Shown here piece by piece: positions 35,494 through 48,332 of a stretch of DNA of 64,000 nucleotides. Position 1 is the stretch's first letter, and the number at the start of each line of letters is the position of its first letter. Source of the stretch: an uncultured Amphritea sp. (GTDB lineage Bacteria; Pseudomonadota; Gammaproteobacteria; Pseudomonadales; Balneatricaceae); contig NZ_CAKZLP010000008.1 in the NCBI RefSeq assembly GCF_937127095.1, positions 62,001-126,000 on the forward strand. The letters are read 5' to 3'. A model generated the notes under the pieces. The model saw only the letters and a program-made list of their open reading frames with translations. It was not told the origin of the DNA and searched no databases. The position numbers were made by a program, and so were the translations under genes.

Positions 35494-38400
35494 ATGACTG
35501 ACCCGGCATTTGTACATCTTCGACTACATACAGAGTATTCACTGGTCGATGGACTGGTGCGTATTAAAGAGCTGGTTAATGTTGCCAAAGATCAGCAGAT
35601 ACCTGCCATTGCGATTACCGATCAGGTAAACCTGTTTGCTCTGGTTAAGTTCTTCAAAGCGACCACCGGTGCGGGTATCAAACCTATTTTTGGTGCAGAT
35701 ATCTGGATCGAAAATGAGACCGACCCGGAAGCAACGCCTCACCGGATGACGCTGCTCGCGATGAATGAGCAGGGTTACCGTAACCTGATGGAGCTGATCT
35801 CGCTGGCCTACGAAAAAGGTCAGAATATCCAGCCGGAACTGGCGCTGCTGAAAAAGAGCTGGATCGCTGAACGCTCACAGGGTCTGATTGCTCTGTCGGG
35901 TGCCAAAGATGGCGAAATCGGACGGGCACTGGCGGATAACGACTCTGCCAGAGCCGTGCTGGACGCGTGGCAAAAGGTGTTTCCTGATCGTTTCTATCTG
36001 GAGATTCAACGCACCGGACGTCCCGGAGATGAGAGCTGTGTACATGCGTCGGTTCAACTGGCCCATGAGTCCGGCTGCCCGCTGGTCGCCACCAATGAGG
36101 TGATGTTTCTCCGGCCCGAAGATTTCGAAGCCCATGAGGTGCGGGTCTGTATCAACCAGGGTCGAACCCTTGAAGACCCCCATCGGCCGAAGAACTACAC
36201 CGAACAGCAGTATCTGCGCACCGCTGAAGAGATGGCTGAGTTGTTCAGTGATATCCCTTCTGCAATTGAAAATACCGTTGAGATCGCTAAACGCTGTAAC
36301 GTTCAGCTGGATCTTGGCACCTACTATCTGCCGAAGTACCCCATCCCGGCCGGGATGACGATGGATCAGTTTTTTGCCGATGTTTCCTGGAAGGGGCTGG
36401 AAGAACGTCTGGAGATTCTGCTGGACAAAGATGACCCGGACTATGCAGAAAAACGCCGTCCCTATGAGGAACGACTGCGGTTTGAGCTGGATATCATCAC
36501 CCAGATGGGTTTCCCCGGTTACTTCCTGATCGTCATGGACTTTATCCAGTGGGGCAAGGATAACGGCGTACCCGTCGGACCTGGGCGGGGTTCAGGTGCG
36601 GGTTCACTGGTCGCCTATGCGCAGAAGATTACCGATCTTGATCCGCTGGAATACGACCTGCTGTTCGAACGCTTCCTGAACCCGGAACGGGTATCGATGC
36701 CCGACTTCGATATCGACTTCTGTATGGATAACCGTGACCGGGTCATTGATTACGTCGCCGAGACCTATGGCCGGGATGCGGTATCCCAGATCGTCACCTT
36801 CGGTACCATGGCGGCAAAAGCGGTTGTGCGTGACGTTGCCCGGGTGCAGGGCAAAGCGTTTGGTCTGGCGGACCGGCTCTCTAAGCTGATCCCCTTTGAA
36901 GTGGGTATCACTCTCTCCCGGGCGATGGTTGAAGAGCCGCTGATGAAGGAGTTCGTCGATTCCAGCGAAGAGGCTCAGGAGATCATGGAGATGGCCCTCA
37001 AGCTGGAGGGTCTCACCCGTAACGTCGGTAAACATGCCGGTGGGGTGGTGATTGCACCGACTAAACTGACCGATTTCTCGGCAACCTACTGTGATGAGTT
37101 TGGTCACGGCCTGGTGACCCAGTTCGATAAGAGCGATGTCGAGGAAGCCGGACTGGTTAAGTTCGACTTTTTGGGGCTGCGTACACTAACCATCGTTGAC
37201 TGGGCGGTGAAAACCATCGATAGGATCCGGGCGAAAAATGGCGAAGAGCCGTTGAATATCGCGTTGATTGATCTGGAAGATAAAGCCACCTTTGAGCTGC
37301 TTAAATCCGCCGAAACCACCGCGGTGTTCCAGCTTGAATCCAGTGGTATGAAAGATCTGGTTCGCCGCCTTAAGCCTGACCGCTTTGAAGACATTGTGGC
37401 ACTGGTAGCGCTGTTCCGTCCCGGCCCGCTGCAATCAGGCATGGTGGATGACTTTATTCTGCGTAAGCATGGTCAGGCAGAACTCGCCTATCCGCATGCA
37501 GATTATCAGCTGGACAGTCTGCAACCGGTGCTGGAGCCCACCTACGGTATTATCCTGTACCAGGAACAAGTTATGCAGATCGCCCAGGTGATGGCCGGTT
37601 ACACCCTCGGTGGTGCCGACATGCTTCGTCGGGCGATGGGTAAGAAAAAGCCGGAGGAGATGGCGAAGCAGCGCAGCTCCTTTATGGAGGGCTCTGCAGC
37701 TAACGGCATCGACCCCGATCTGGCAGGCAACATCTTTGATCTGGTAGAAAAATTTGCCGGTTACGGCTTTAACAAATCCCACTCAGCTGCCTATGCGCTG
37801 GTTTCCTATCAGACCGCCTGGCTGAAAGCACACTACCCCGCGCCGTTTATGGCGGCGGTGCTCTCCTCAGATATGCAGAACACCGATAAGGTGGTGATCT
37901 TTATCGAAGAGTGTCGCACCATGAAGTTGCCGCTGGTGCTCCCGGACGTTAACTGGGGTGAATATATGTTCACTGTTAACGACAAGGGTGAGATTGTATA
38001 CGGCCTGGGCGCTATCAAGGGAGTCGGTGAAGGCCCGATTGAGGCGATTGTTGAGGCGCGTAATCAGGGCGGACATTTCAAGGATATCTTTGATTTCTGC
38101 AAACGGGTGGGCAGTAAAAAACTCAATAAGCGGGTGCTGGAAGCGTTAGTGCGCTCCGGTGCGCTGGACCATGTGGGGCCGGACCGTGCCCAGCTATGGG
38201 CCTCTATCGGCGAAGCATTGAAAGCGGCTGATCAGTCTGAGCGCAATCAGAGCGCCGGCATGTTTGATCTGTTTGGTGATGTCGAGGCGGAAGAGCCGCG
38301 CGATCCTTACGCTGAGTATATGAAGCTGAGGCGCTGGACCGATAAAGAGCGTTTGCAGGGCGAGAAAGACACCCTGGGGCTCTATGTTACCGGTCATCCG

Positions 38401-38988
38401 ATTGATGAGTATGAGTCGGAGCTGCCTAACTTTATCACCCGGCGGATCGTGGAACTGGTGCCACAGCGGGGTCAGCAGCAGAAGATGCTGGGCTTAGTGG
38501 TGGATGTACGCGTTAAGAAAACTAAAAAGGGTGATTCGCTCTGTTTTGTCACTCTGGACGACCGCACCTCCCGCATTGAGGTATCGCTGTTTGGTGAAGC
38601 CTACGATGAATACCGCACCATGCTTAATAAAGACTCAATACTGCTGATTGAGGGCGAGATCACCATCGATAGTTACTCCGGCACCGACAAGCTCAAAGTG
38701 CGCGGCAATAAGGTGACTGATATCACTCAGTGCCGCGCGCGTTATGGTCGTCATATCGAGATTGATTGTCAGGATACACAGTTGAAAGAGCGGTCGCTGA
38801 AGGCCTTTGGTGAGCTTCTGGCTGCACATAAAGGCAGTGTGAAGATGCCGGTGGCGCTGCGATATAGCAGTAATAATGCCTCAGCGACACTCTGTCTGGG
38901 TGAGGCGTGGCAGGTGCAGCCGACGGATGATCTGCTGATCAAACTTAAGGATCAGTTTGGTGGTGATGCGGTCAGGATTCGCTACTGA
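35494..38988 (+). CDS. dnaE: DNA polymerase III subunit alpha
   Basis: A 1164-residue replicative polymerase (E. coli DnaE is 1160). In order: PHP domain (about 1-270, starting HLRLHTEYSLVDG), polymerase core with GPGRGSGAGS near 367 and the catalytic PDFDIDF near 403-409, a helix-hairpin-helix region, and the C-terminal OB fold near 990-1070. It follows rnhB by 30 bases. Confidence 0.98.
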   Translation: MTDPAFVHLRLHTEYSLVDGLVRIKELVNVAKDQQIPAIAITDQVNLFALVKFFKATTGAGIKPIFGADIWIENETDPEATPHRMTLLAMNEQGYRNLMELISLAYEKGQNIQPELALLKKSWIAERSQGLIALSGAKDGEIGRALADNDSARAVLDAWQKVFPDRFYLEIQRTGRPGDESCVHASVQLAHESGCPLVATNEVMFLRPEDFEAHEVRVCINQGRTLEDPHRPKNYTEQQYLRTAEEMAELFSDIPSAIENTVEIAKRCNVQLDLGTYYLPKYPIPAGMTMDQFFADVSWKGLEERLEILLDKDDPDYAEKRRPYEERLRFELDIITQMGFPGYFLIVMDFIQWGKDNGVPVGPGRGSGAGSLVAYAQKITDLDPLEYDLLFERFLNPERVSMPDFDIDFCMDNRDRVIDYVAETYGRDAVSQIVTFGTMAAKAVVRDVARVQGKAFGLADRLSKLIPFEVGITLSRAMVEEPLMKEFVDSSEEAQEIMEMALKLEGLTRNVGKHAGGVVIAPTKLTDFSATYCDEFGHGLVTQFDKSDVEEAGLVKFDFLGLRTLTIVDWAVKTIDRIRAKNGEEPLNIALIDLEDKATFELLKSAETTAVFQLESSGMKDLVRRLKPDRFEDIVALVALFRPGPLQSGMVDDFILRKHGQAELAYPHADYQLDSLQPVLEPTYGIILYQEQVMQIAQVMAGYTLGGADMLRRAMGKKKPEEMAKQRSSFMEGSAANGIDPDLAGNIFDLVEKFAGYGFNKSHSAAYALVSYQTAWLKAHYPAPFMAAVLSSDMQNTDKVVIFIEECRTMKLPLVLPDVNWGEYMFTVNDKGEIVYGLGAIKGVGEGPIEAIVEARNQGGHFKDIFDFCKRVGSKKLNKRVLEALVRSGALDHVGPDRAQLWASIGEALKAADQSERNQSAGMFDLFGDVEAEEPRDPYAEYMKLRRWTDKERLQGEKDTLGLYVTGHPIDEYESELPNFITRRIVELVPQRGQQQKMLGLVVDVRVKKTKKGDSLCFVTLDDRTSRIEVSLFGEAYDEYRTMLNKDSILLIEGEITIDSYSGTDKLKVRGNKVTDITQCRARYGRHIEIDCQDTQLKERSLKAFGELLAAHKGSVKMPVALRYSSNNASATLCLGEAWQVQPTDDLLIKLKDQFGGDAVRIRY

Positions 38989-39001
38989 TCAGGGTGGTTC
39001 T

Positions 39002-39061
39002 TAGTTGCTACACAGGGTAGAATTAGGCCAAATTTTATCGTCGGCTGATCTTTAGTTGCTA
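39002..39061 (+). promoter_or_regulatory. Two TAGTTGCTA motifs upstream of accA
   Basis: TAGTTGCTA occurs at 39002-39010 and 39053-39061 in the dnaE-accA spacer, on the strand of accA. The first overlaps a possible promoter, with TAGAAT at 39018-39023 as -10. The same nine-mer occurs twice before fabY. Confidence 0.35.
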
Positions 39062-39105
39062 CTGTGTCCCGGCCGGAACGAAGCAAACTTACGGAATATC
39101 AATAC

Positions 39106-40059
39106 ATGAATCCCAATTATCTGGATTTTGAACAGCCAATTGCAGACCTGGAAGCCAAGATTGAAGAGCTGCGTCTGGTTGGTGATGACAATGAGCTGAA
39201 TATTGAGGAAGAGATTTCCAAGCTGCAGGCTAAAAGCCGTTCGCTGACCAAATCTCTTTTCAGTGACCTGAGTGAGTGGCAGATCTCCCAGATCGCCCGC
39301 CATCCGCGACGTCCCTATACGCTTGATTATGTGAAGCTAATTTTCGACGAGTTTGAAGAGATTCATGGTGACCGTCATTTTGCGGATGACCGTGCGCTGG
39401 TCGGCGGTATTGCCCGTCTGGAAGGTCGTCCGGTGATGGTGATTGGCCATCAGAAGGGCCGCGAAGTGAAAGAGAAAGTGCGTCGTAATTTCGGTATGCC
39501 GCGTCCTGAAGGGTACCGTAAGGCGCTGCGCCTGATGGAGATGGCTGAGCGTTTTAAGATGCCGATCCTGACCTTTATTGATACTCCGGGGGCCTACCCT
39601 GGCATCGATGCAGAGGAACGTGGTCAGTCGGAAGCGATCGCTTTCAACCTGGCGGCAATGTCTCGCTTGAATACGCCGATTATCGCGACCGTTGTGGGTG
39701 AAGGTGGTTCTGGAGGCGCCCTGGCTATCGGTGTCTGTGATGAGCTGATGATGCTGCAATACGCTACCTATTCAGTTATCTCTCCGGAAGGTTGTGCCTC
39801 CATTCTGTGGAAGAGTGCAGACCGTGCACCGGATGCTGCTAAAGCGATGGGTCTGACCTCAGATCGTCTGCACGCGCTGGGCCTGGTGGATCAGATTGTT
39901 GATGAGCCGCTGGGCGGAGCCCACCGTGATCACGGTCTGATCGCTGCGAATCTGAAAAAACATCTGTTGGAAACGCTGGATCGACTCAGCGAGATTGAGC
40001 CGGAAGAGCTCATTGAACGACGTTATCAGCGTCTTATGTCCTACGGCATCAGCCAGTAA
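39106..40059 (+). CDS. accA: Acetyl-CoA carboxylase carboxyltransferase subunit alpha
   Basis: A 317-residue subunit (E. coli 319) of the enzyme that makes malonyl-CoA. The crotonase-like fold is visible with [25 protein letters not shown] near 180 and the oxyanion-hole stretch [12 protein letters not shown] near 200. ATG at 39106 matches the family start. An upstream in-frame ATG at 39064 gives an unusual extension. Confidence 0.96.
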   Translation: MNPNYLDFEQPIADLEAKIEELRLVGDDNELNIEEEISKLQAKSRSLTKSLFSDLSEWQISQIARHPRRPYTLDYVKLIFDEFEEIHGDRHFADDRALVGGIARLEGRPVMVIGHQKGREVKEKVRRNFGMPRPEGYRKALRLMEMAERFKMPILTFIDTPGAYPGIDAEERGQSEAIAFNLAAMSRLNTPIIATVVGEGGSGGALAIGVCDELMMLQYATYSVISPEGCASILWKSADRAPDAAKAMGLTSDRLHALGLVDQIVDEPLGGAHRDHGLIAANLKKHLLETLDRLSEIEPEELIERRYQRLMSYGISQ

Positions 40060-40065
40060 TATCGG

Positions 40066-40094
40066 AACCGTCGGCTACCCCGGCGGTTTTTTTT
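40066..40094 (+). terminator. Intrinsic terminator after accA
   Basis: Stem AACCGTCGG / CCGGCGGTT (one T-G pair), loop CTACC, then eight T. It starts seven bases after the accA stop. Confidence 0.9.
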
Positions 40095-40133
40095 GTCTGC
40101 CAGCAGAGTTAAACACTGCTATAAGTAAGCTAC

Positions 40134-41453
40134 ATGAAAGACCTTCAGTCCCACTTCAATCAGCAGCTTGATAATCGATCCGGTACGGTGACGCGCTGGG
40201 TGATCGGTTTGAGTGGTGGGCTGGATTCCGTCGTTTTACTTCACCTGGCTGCCAGAGCACTCCCGGCCGACCGGATATTGGTGGTCAATATCGATCACCA
40301 GTTACAGACTCCGTCAGCGCAGTGGAGCGCCTTCTGTGGTCGCTTAGCCAATACGCTCAACCTCCCCTTTAGAAGTGAAAAAGTCGTTGTCGATGGCTCG
40401 GCCAGCCTTGAACGGGCGGCACGTCGTGCGCGTTATCAGGCGTTTGAGAATATTCTGCAATCGGGGGATTGTCTGTTGCTGGCTCATCACCTGGATGATC
40501 AGGCGGAAACCATGTTGTTTCGTCTGTTGCGGGGTGCCGGTGTGCGCGGTCTTGCCGGTATTCCTGAACGTCGGTCGTTGGGTCGGGCAGAGCTGTTCCG
40601 GCCGTTGCTGTCGGTGTCCCGGCAGCAGCTCATGGCGTGGGCTGAAGCTGAGCAGCTGGAATGGATTGAAGACCCGAGTAATACCGACTTGAGTTATGAT
40701 CGTAACTACCTGCGTCATGCTGTATTGCCCCTGTTGCAGGCCCGCTGGCCGGGTTTCTCTCAGCGCTGGTCGGATACCGCTCGTTACATGGAAGAAGCAG
40801 AGCAGTTACACCACGATCTCGCTGAGATGGACAGTGCGTCCGTCTCTAAAGACGGTGGGCTGTGCTGCGAAGCGTTGATGCGGTTGAGTCAGCCACGCAG
40901 AAACAATCTGCTGCGTTTCTGGTTGCGTCGGGCAGGGGTTGCTGTCGGTGAGCGTCAGATTCTGAGTATCATTAAGCTGATCGCTGCAGCTGATGATCGG
41001 CAGCCGATTGTTACGCTGGGAGAGGTGAAATTGCGTCGCTATCAGGGAGTGTTGCTGCTACAACCCGATGAATCAGTGTTTGAGTGGGGTGGTCGGCCCC
41101 TGACGCTGGCAGGCGAAGTGACTGTTCAGGGCTGTCTGGTTGTTAATTCTGATCTCGATGGTGCGGGGTTGAAATCATTGTCAGGTGTGACCCTGCGTAA
41201 CCGTCGTGACGGGGATCGTTGCAAGCCGGTAGGGCGGGGTGGTTCATGCAGTTTGAAGAAGGTTTTTCAGGAACTCCGTGTTCCCGTCTGGCAACGAAGC
41301 TCATGGCCGGTCTGTGTGGTTGGTGATGAGATTGTTGCTTTGCCGGGGATCTGTATCTGCGAAGGTTGGCAGAGTGAAAAAAAAGGCAGTGGTTTTGCAG
41401 TGAATTGGCAGCCAACTGCATTGTCTGTGCGGGGTGATTCTGATACCCTGTAG
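40134..41453 (+). CDS. tilS: tRNA(Ile)-lysidine synthetase
   Basis: A 439-residue TilS, which converts C34 of tRNA-Ile(CAU) to lysidine so that it reads AUA. The PP-loop SGGLDSVVLLH near residue 26-36 binds ATP, and HHLDDQAETMLFRLLRGAG near 121 and the C-terminal domain (from about 345) follow the family order. Confidence 0.95.
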   Translation: MKDLQSHFNQQLDNRSGTVTRWVIGLSGGLDSVVLLHLAARALPADRILVVNIDHQLQTPSAQWSAFCGRLANTLNLPFRSEKVVVDGSASLERAARRARYQAFENILQSGDCLLLAHHLDDQAETMLFRLLRGAGVRGLAGIPERRSLGRAELFRPLLSVSRQQLMAWAEAEQLEWIEDPSNTDLSYDRNYLRHAVLPLLQARWPGFSQRWSDTARYMEEAEQLHHDLAEMDSASVSKDGGLCCEALMRLSQPRRNNLLRFWLRRAGVAVGERQILSIIKLIAAADDRQPIVTLGEVKLRRYQGVLLLQPDESVFEWGGRPLTLAGEVTVQGCLVVNSDLDGAGLKSLSGVTLRNRRDGDRCKPVGRGGSCSLKKVFQELRVPVWQRSSWPVCVVGDEIVALPGICICEGWQSEKKGSGFAVNWQPTALSVRGDSDTL

Positions 41454-41468
41454 CCCCATCTTTAGTAG

Positions 41469-43151
<1,683 letters not shown>

Positions 43152-43178
43152 AGAATACCTATACTATTTGGAGTTTAG

Positions 43179-44477
<1,299 letters not shown>

Positions 44478-44503
44478 TTTTAACCTGATCTATGGAATAC
44501 TAA

Positions 44504-44526
44504 GGGGGCTAAACGCCCCCTTTTTT
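44504..44526 (+). terminator. Intrinsic terminator after eno
   Basis: Perfect stem GGGGGC / GCCCCC, loop TAAAC, six T. Confidence 0.92.
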
Positions 44527-44557
44527 GACTATATACAGAGTAGAGTGCTGTCGGACT

Positions 44558-44881
44558 GTGTTTCGCCTGAGTTTATTTCGTTCGATTATGTTGTTGCTGC
44601 TGATCAGTCTGATCGGGCTGCAGTACCGGCTATGGTTTGGCGAAGCGAATCTGGCTGAAGTTCAGGCGCTACAGCAGGAGATTGAGCGGCAACGGGCCGA
44701 AAACGACCTTCTGGTAAATCGAAACCATCAATTAGATGCTGAGGTGAAAGACCTCAAGCAGGGACTTGATGCGCTGGAAGAGCGAGCCCGAAATCAGTTG
44801 GGAATGGTGAAGGAGGGTGAGTCCTTCTTTCAACTGGTCCCGGCGTTGCCAGGTAAGCCACCGGCCGATAGCGGTCAGTAA
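44558..44881 (+). CDS. ftsB: Cell division protein FtsB
   Basis: A protein of about 107 residues with one N-terminal membrane helix (LLLLISLIGLQYRLW), a periplasmic leucine-zipper coiled coil (about 35-75) and the conserved LEERARNQLGMVKEGE region. FtsB, with FtsL and FtsQ, activates septal wall synthesis. I chose GTG at 44558 to give an Arg-containing cytoplasmic tail. ATG at 44588 would start directly at the helix, and the frame's first ATG at 44525 lies in the eno terminator and is unlikely. ispD, its usual neighbour, is missing. Confidence 0.88.
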   Translation: MFRLSLFRSIMLLLLISLIGLQYRLWFGEANLAEVQALQQEIERQRAENDLLVNRNHQLDAEVKDLKQGLDALEERARNQLGMVKEGESFFQLVPALPGKPPADSGQ

Positions 44882-44898
44882 CGGAAACCCTAGCGTTA

Positions 44899-45951
44899 AT
44901 GAACTTTCCAACCGAGTTAAACTATCTCTACGGTGAGCCTGCCAGTCGTGCAGTTATCCGAACTGAAGCCGATGATTTCCAGGTCACAGAAGATCTCTCT
45001 TTTGAACCGGAAGGCAGCGGCGATCATGTGTTTCTTTATATTCGTAAAACCGGTGAAAACACCGATTGGGTTGCCCGGCAACTGGCACATTTTTGTCAGG
45101 TCAGTCCTAAAGAGGTGGGCTACGCCGGCAAGAAAGACCGCCATGCGGTGACTGAGCAATGGTTCAGTGTGCATCTGCCGGGGCGCTCTCCTTTAACCTG
45201 GTCGCTGTTTGAAACCGATACTATCAAAGTGCTGAAGGCGGTTAAGCATACCCGCAAGCTGAGATTGGGAAGCCTTAACGGCAATCGCTTTCAGATTCGC
45301 CTGCGTCAGGTGACAGAGCCCGCGGCATTGTTAAGCCGGGCGGAGCAGATTCGCGCCGGCGTACCTAACTATTTTGGTGAACAACGCTTTGGTCATCATC
45401 AGGGTAATCTTTCCAAGGGCGCCCTGCTGATAGCGGGTAAACTGAAAGAGCGGCAACGGCATAAGAAAGGCCTGTATATCTCTGCGGTGCGCTCATTTAT
45501 GTTTAATCAGCTGGTGTCCCAACGTATTGGGCAGTCTTTTTTTGCTCAGCCAATGCCGGGGGATGTATTGATGATCAACGGCAGTCAGAGTTGTTTTTCC
45601 TATGATGTGGAGGATGAGACTATTCTCAGCCGCCTTGCATCTGGTGATCTGCATCTGACTGCAGCGATGTGGGGTCGGGGTCGTTCAATCTGTTCTGCTG
45701 ATGCAGCGGCCTGGGAGAGCGAGCAGTTAGCACCCTGGCAGGAGCAGTTAGAAGGGCTGGAGCGTCTGGGTCTGAATCAGGAGCGTCGCTCAACCCGACT
45801 GATGCCCGCTAATCTGACCATCGAGCAGGAGGCTGAAGATCAGTTTCTGCTCGCCTTTAATCTGCCTGCCGGAAGCTTTGCCACCAGTGTTCTCAGAGAG
45901 CTGGCTCAGGTGACCTCCGCGTCAGGGCAACAGGAAGCGGAGGTCGAGTAA
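44899..45951 (+). CDS. truD: tRNA pseudouridine(13) synthase
   Basis: A 350-residue TruD that makes pseudouridine 13 in tRNA-Glu. The catalytic region GYAGKKDRHAVTEQWFS (Asp near 80) and the NYFGEQRFG stretch near 154 are diagnostic. The stop shares one base with the surE start. Confidence 0.96.
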   Translation: MNFPTELNYLYGEPASRAVIRTEADDFQVTEDLSFEPEGSGDHVFLYIRKTGENTDWVARQLAHFCQVSPKEVGYAGKKDRHAVTEQWFSVHLPGRSPLTWSLFETDTIKVLKAVKHTRKLRLGSLNGNRFQIRLRQVTEPAALLSRAEQIRAGVPNYFGEQRFGHHQGNLSKGALLIAGKLKERQRHKKGLYISAVRSFMFNQLVSQRIGQSFFAQPMPGDVLMINGSQSCFSYDVEDETILSRLASGDLHLTAAMWGRGRSICSADAAAWESEQLAPWQEQLEGLERLGLNQERRSTRLMPANLTIEQEAEDQFLLAFNLPAGSFATSVLRELAQVTSASGQQEAEVE

Positions 45952-46700
45952 TGCGACTGTTACTGTCAAACGATGATGGGGTTTACGCTCCGGGGCTGGA
46001 AGCGTTAGCGCGAATTCTGGCGCAGGATCATGAACTGGCGGTGGTCGCGCCTGATCGTAACCGCAGCGGTGCAAGTAACTCGCTGACGCTGGACCGTCCC
46101 CTTGAAGCGCACCATCATCAGAACGGTTTTATTGGTATTAACGGTACGCCGACTGACTGCGTTCATCTGGGGATCGGCGGTATCTACCATGAACCCCCCG
46201 ATATGGTGATCTCAGGCATTAACTGTGGCTCAAATCTGGGCGATGATGTTATCTATTCCGGAACGGTTGCTGCTGCGATGGAGGGACGTCATCTGCACCT
46301 GCCGCCTATTGCGGTTTCGTTGGCGGGAAGCAGTCCGGTTCATTATGATACTGCAGCAGAAGTGGTGCGGCAGCTGATCAGAGATATCCGTGGATTGGTG
46401 CTGTCACCGCGCACGGTATTAAATGTAAATGTGCCTGACCTGCCACTGAATCAGTTGAAAGGGATCCATGTCACCCGTCTGGGTCACCGGATGGTGGCTG
46501 ATGCTCCGGTTGAGTCTATCGACCCCCGCGGCACGCAGCGTTTCTGGATTGCCGGTGCGGGTGTTGCGGCGGACTGTGGGCCGGGAACCGACTTTTTTGC
46601 GGTACAGTCCGGCTATGTTTCAATTACACCGCTGAATATCGATATGACACAGTATTCCGGTATGGATAATCTGAGTAACTGGCTTGAGGATTTAGAGTGA
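45951..46700 (+). CDS. surE: 5'/3'-nucleotidase SurE
   Basis: A 249-residue SurE phosphatase acting on nucleoside monophosphates. The metal-binding [12 protein letters not shown] at residues 3-14, [14 protein letters not shown] near 33-46 and [12 protein letters not shown] near 88-99 are intact. It lies between truD and pcm with one- and four-base overlaps. Confidence 0.97.
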   Translation: MRLLLSNDDGVYAPGLEALARILAQDHELAVVAPDRNRSGASNSLTLDRPLEAHHHQNGFIGINGTPTDCVHLGIGGIYHEPPDMVISGINCGSNLGDDVIYSGTVAAAMEGRHLHLPPIAVSLAGSSPVHYDTAAEVVRQLIRDIRGLVLSPRTVLNVNVPDLPLNQLKGIHVTRLGHRMVADAPVESIDPRGTQRFWIAGAGVAADCGPGTDFFAVQSGYVSITPLNIDMTQYSGMDNLSNWLEDLE

Positions 46701-47365
46701 ATAAGTTGCAGTTGCAGGGGATTGGGATGACCTCCCAGCGCACCCGCGGCAGACTGGTGGAGCGGCTCAAAGAGCAGGGTATTACCGGTCAGCAGGTGCT
46801 GGATGTTATGGGGAATACCCCGCGGCATATTTTTATTGATGAGGCGTTGTCCCATCGTGCCTATGAAGATACGGCGCTGCCGATCGGTTTTAATCAGACC
46901 ATCTCGCAGCCCTATATTGTTGCTCGAATGACCGAGATTCTGCTGGCGGGTGGCCCGCTTGAACGCGTGCTTGAGGTGGGTACAGGGTCGGGTTATCAGA
47001 CGACTATCCTGGCGCAGCTGGTGGATAAGGTCTTCAGTGTTGAGCGGATTAAACCGTTACAGGAAAAAGCCCGGCAGCGTTTCTCCCTGCTGAAAATTCA
47101 CAATGTGTCGTTGAGACACAGTGATGGTGGAATGGGCTGGGCTGACCGGGGGCCATTTGATGGCATTATGGTCACGGCGGCCCCGGAGCAGGTGCCCCCA
47201 GAGCTGTTAGCACAGATGAGCGTGGGTGGCCGGCTGGTTATTCCGGTTGGCGGCACCCAGAATCAGCAACTTAAACTGGTTATCCGGGTCACAGAAACAG
47301 AGTACGAAACAACGGTACTGGAAGGGGTTAAGTTTGTGCCTCTGTTAAGCGGAACGATACGCTGA
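46697..47365 (+). CDS. pcm: Protein-L-isoaspartate O-methyltransferase
   Basis: A 222-residue PCMT that repairs isoaspartyl residues. It has the motif [15 protein letters not shown] near 91-105 for SAM binding and [16 protein letters not shown] near 65-80. Coupled to surE by a four-base overlap, part of the surE-pcm-nlpD-rpoS stationary-phase group. Confidence 0.96.
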   Translation: MNKLQLQGIGMTSQRTRGRLVERLKEQGITGQQVLDVMGNTPRHIFIDEALSHRAYEDTALPIGFNQTISQPYIVARMTEILLAGGPLERVLEVGTGSGYQTTILAQLVDKVFSVERIKPLQEKARQRFSLLKIHNVSLRHSDGGMGWADRGPFDGIMVTAAPEQVPPELLAQMSVGGRLVIPVGGTQNQQLKLVIRVTETEYETTVLEGVKFVPLLSGTIR

Positions 47366-47390
47366 ACTGATCAATGCAACGGAATATTGA

Positions 47391-48329
47391 ATGACTACGA
47401 AGCGTACAACCCGGGAGTATCTGGGGCTGTTTTTTAAGGGCGTCATGATGGGCGCTGCAGATGTCGTGCCCGGGGTGTCCGGGGGGACTATTGCGTTTAT
47501 TACCGGTATCTATGAAGAGCTGATCAATACCATCAAAGGGTTTAATCTGGGGGCTGTCAAAGTGCTGTTTAAGCAGGGGCCTGTGGCGTTCTGGCAGCAC
47601 GTTAACGGTACTTTTCTGGTCGTACTGCTGGCGGGTATTGTTGCCAGTATCGCTACGATTGCCGGGGGGGTGTTGTTTCTGCTGGCAAACTACCCGATTC
47701 TGTTGTGGTCGTTCTTTTTCGGTCTGATTCTGGCGTCGGTATGGTTGGTGATGAGTCATATCGATAAATGGGATATGAATCTGATCTCCAGCTTTATCAT
47801 CGGCTCAATTGTGGCGTATATCATTACCAGCTTTGCGCCGGTCAGTGTTGAGCCGACTGCATTAATGGTTTTTTTATCGGGTGCAATTGCGATCTGTGCG
47901 ATGATTTTACCCGGTATCTCTGGTAGTTTTATTTTGCTGTTGCTGGGGATGTATGCGCATATTTTGTCTGCAGTGAAAGGCGCTGACTTTCAACTTATCG
48001 GTTTGTTTATGCTGGGCTGTATTGTCGGTATTATGAGTTTTTCCCGGCTGCTGAGCTGGATGTTCAGCCACCACCGGAAAGTGACTCTGGCATTGCTTGC
48101 AGGATTTATGCTGGGGTCGCTGAATAAAGTCTGGCCCTGGAAATATACTCTGGCCTATAGCATTAACCGTCATGGAGAACAGGTGCCGCTGCAGCAGGAT
48201 AATGTTCTCCCCTGGCATTTTGAGAGCATCACGGGTCAGCCTGCTTTTCTAGTGTGGGCGATTGGGCTAACGCTGGTTGGTATCGCAATTGTCGTTGTTA
48301 TGGAGCGTTATCAGACCGCCAAGGAATAG
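47391..48329 (+). CDS. DUF368 membrane protein, likely undecaprenyl-phosphate translocase
   Basis: A 312-residue polytopic membrane protein with the DUF368 start GVMMGAADVVPGVSGGTIAFITGIYE near residue 16-41, cut here into GAADVVPGVSGGT and TGIYEEL. DUF368 proteins (PopT in Vibrio) were recently reported to return undecaprenyl phosphate across the inner membrane for reuse. That would fit the lipid-carrier theme of uppS and of the capsule locus. It lies between pcm and nlpD. Confidence 0.88.
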   Translation: MTTKRTTREYLGLFFKGVMMGAADVVPGVSGGTIAFITGIYEELINTIKGFNLGAVKVLFKQGPVAFWQHVNGTFLVVLLAGIVASIATIAGGVLFLLANYPILLWSFFFGLILASVWLVMSHIDKWDMNLISSFIIGSIVAYIITSFAPVSVEPTALMVFLSGAIAICAMILPGISGSFILLLLGMYAHILSAVKGADFQLIGLFMLGCIVGIMSFSRLLSWMFSHHRKVTLALLAGFMLGSLNKVWPWKYTLAYSINRHGEQVPLQQDNVLPWHFESITGQPAFLVWAIGLTLVGIAIVVVMERYQTAKE

Positions 48330-48332
48330 ATT

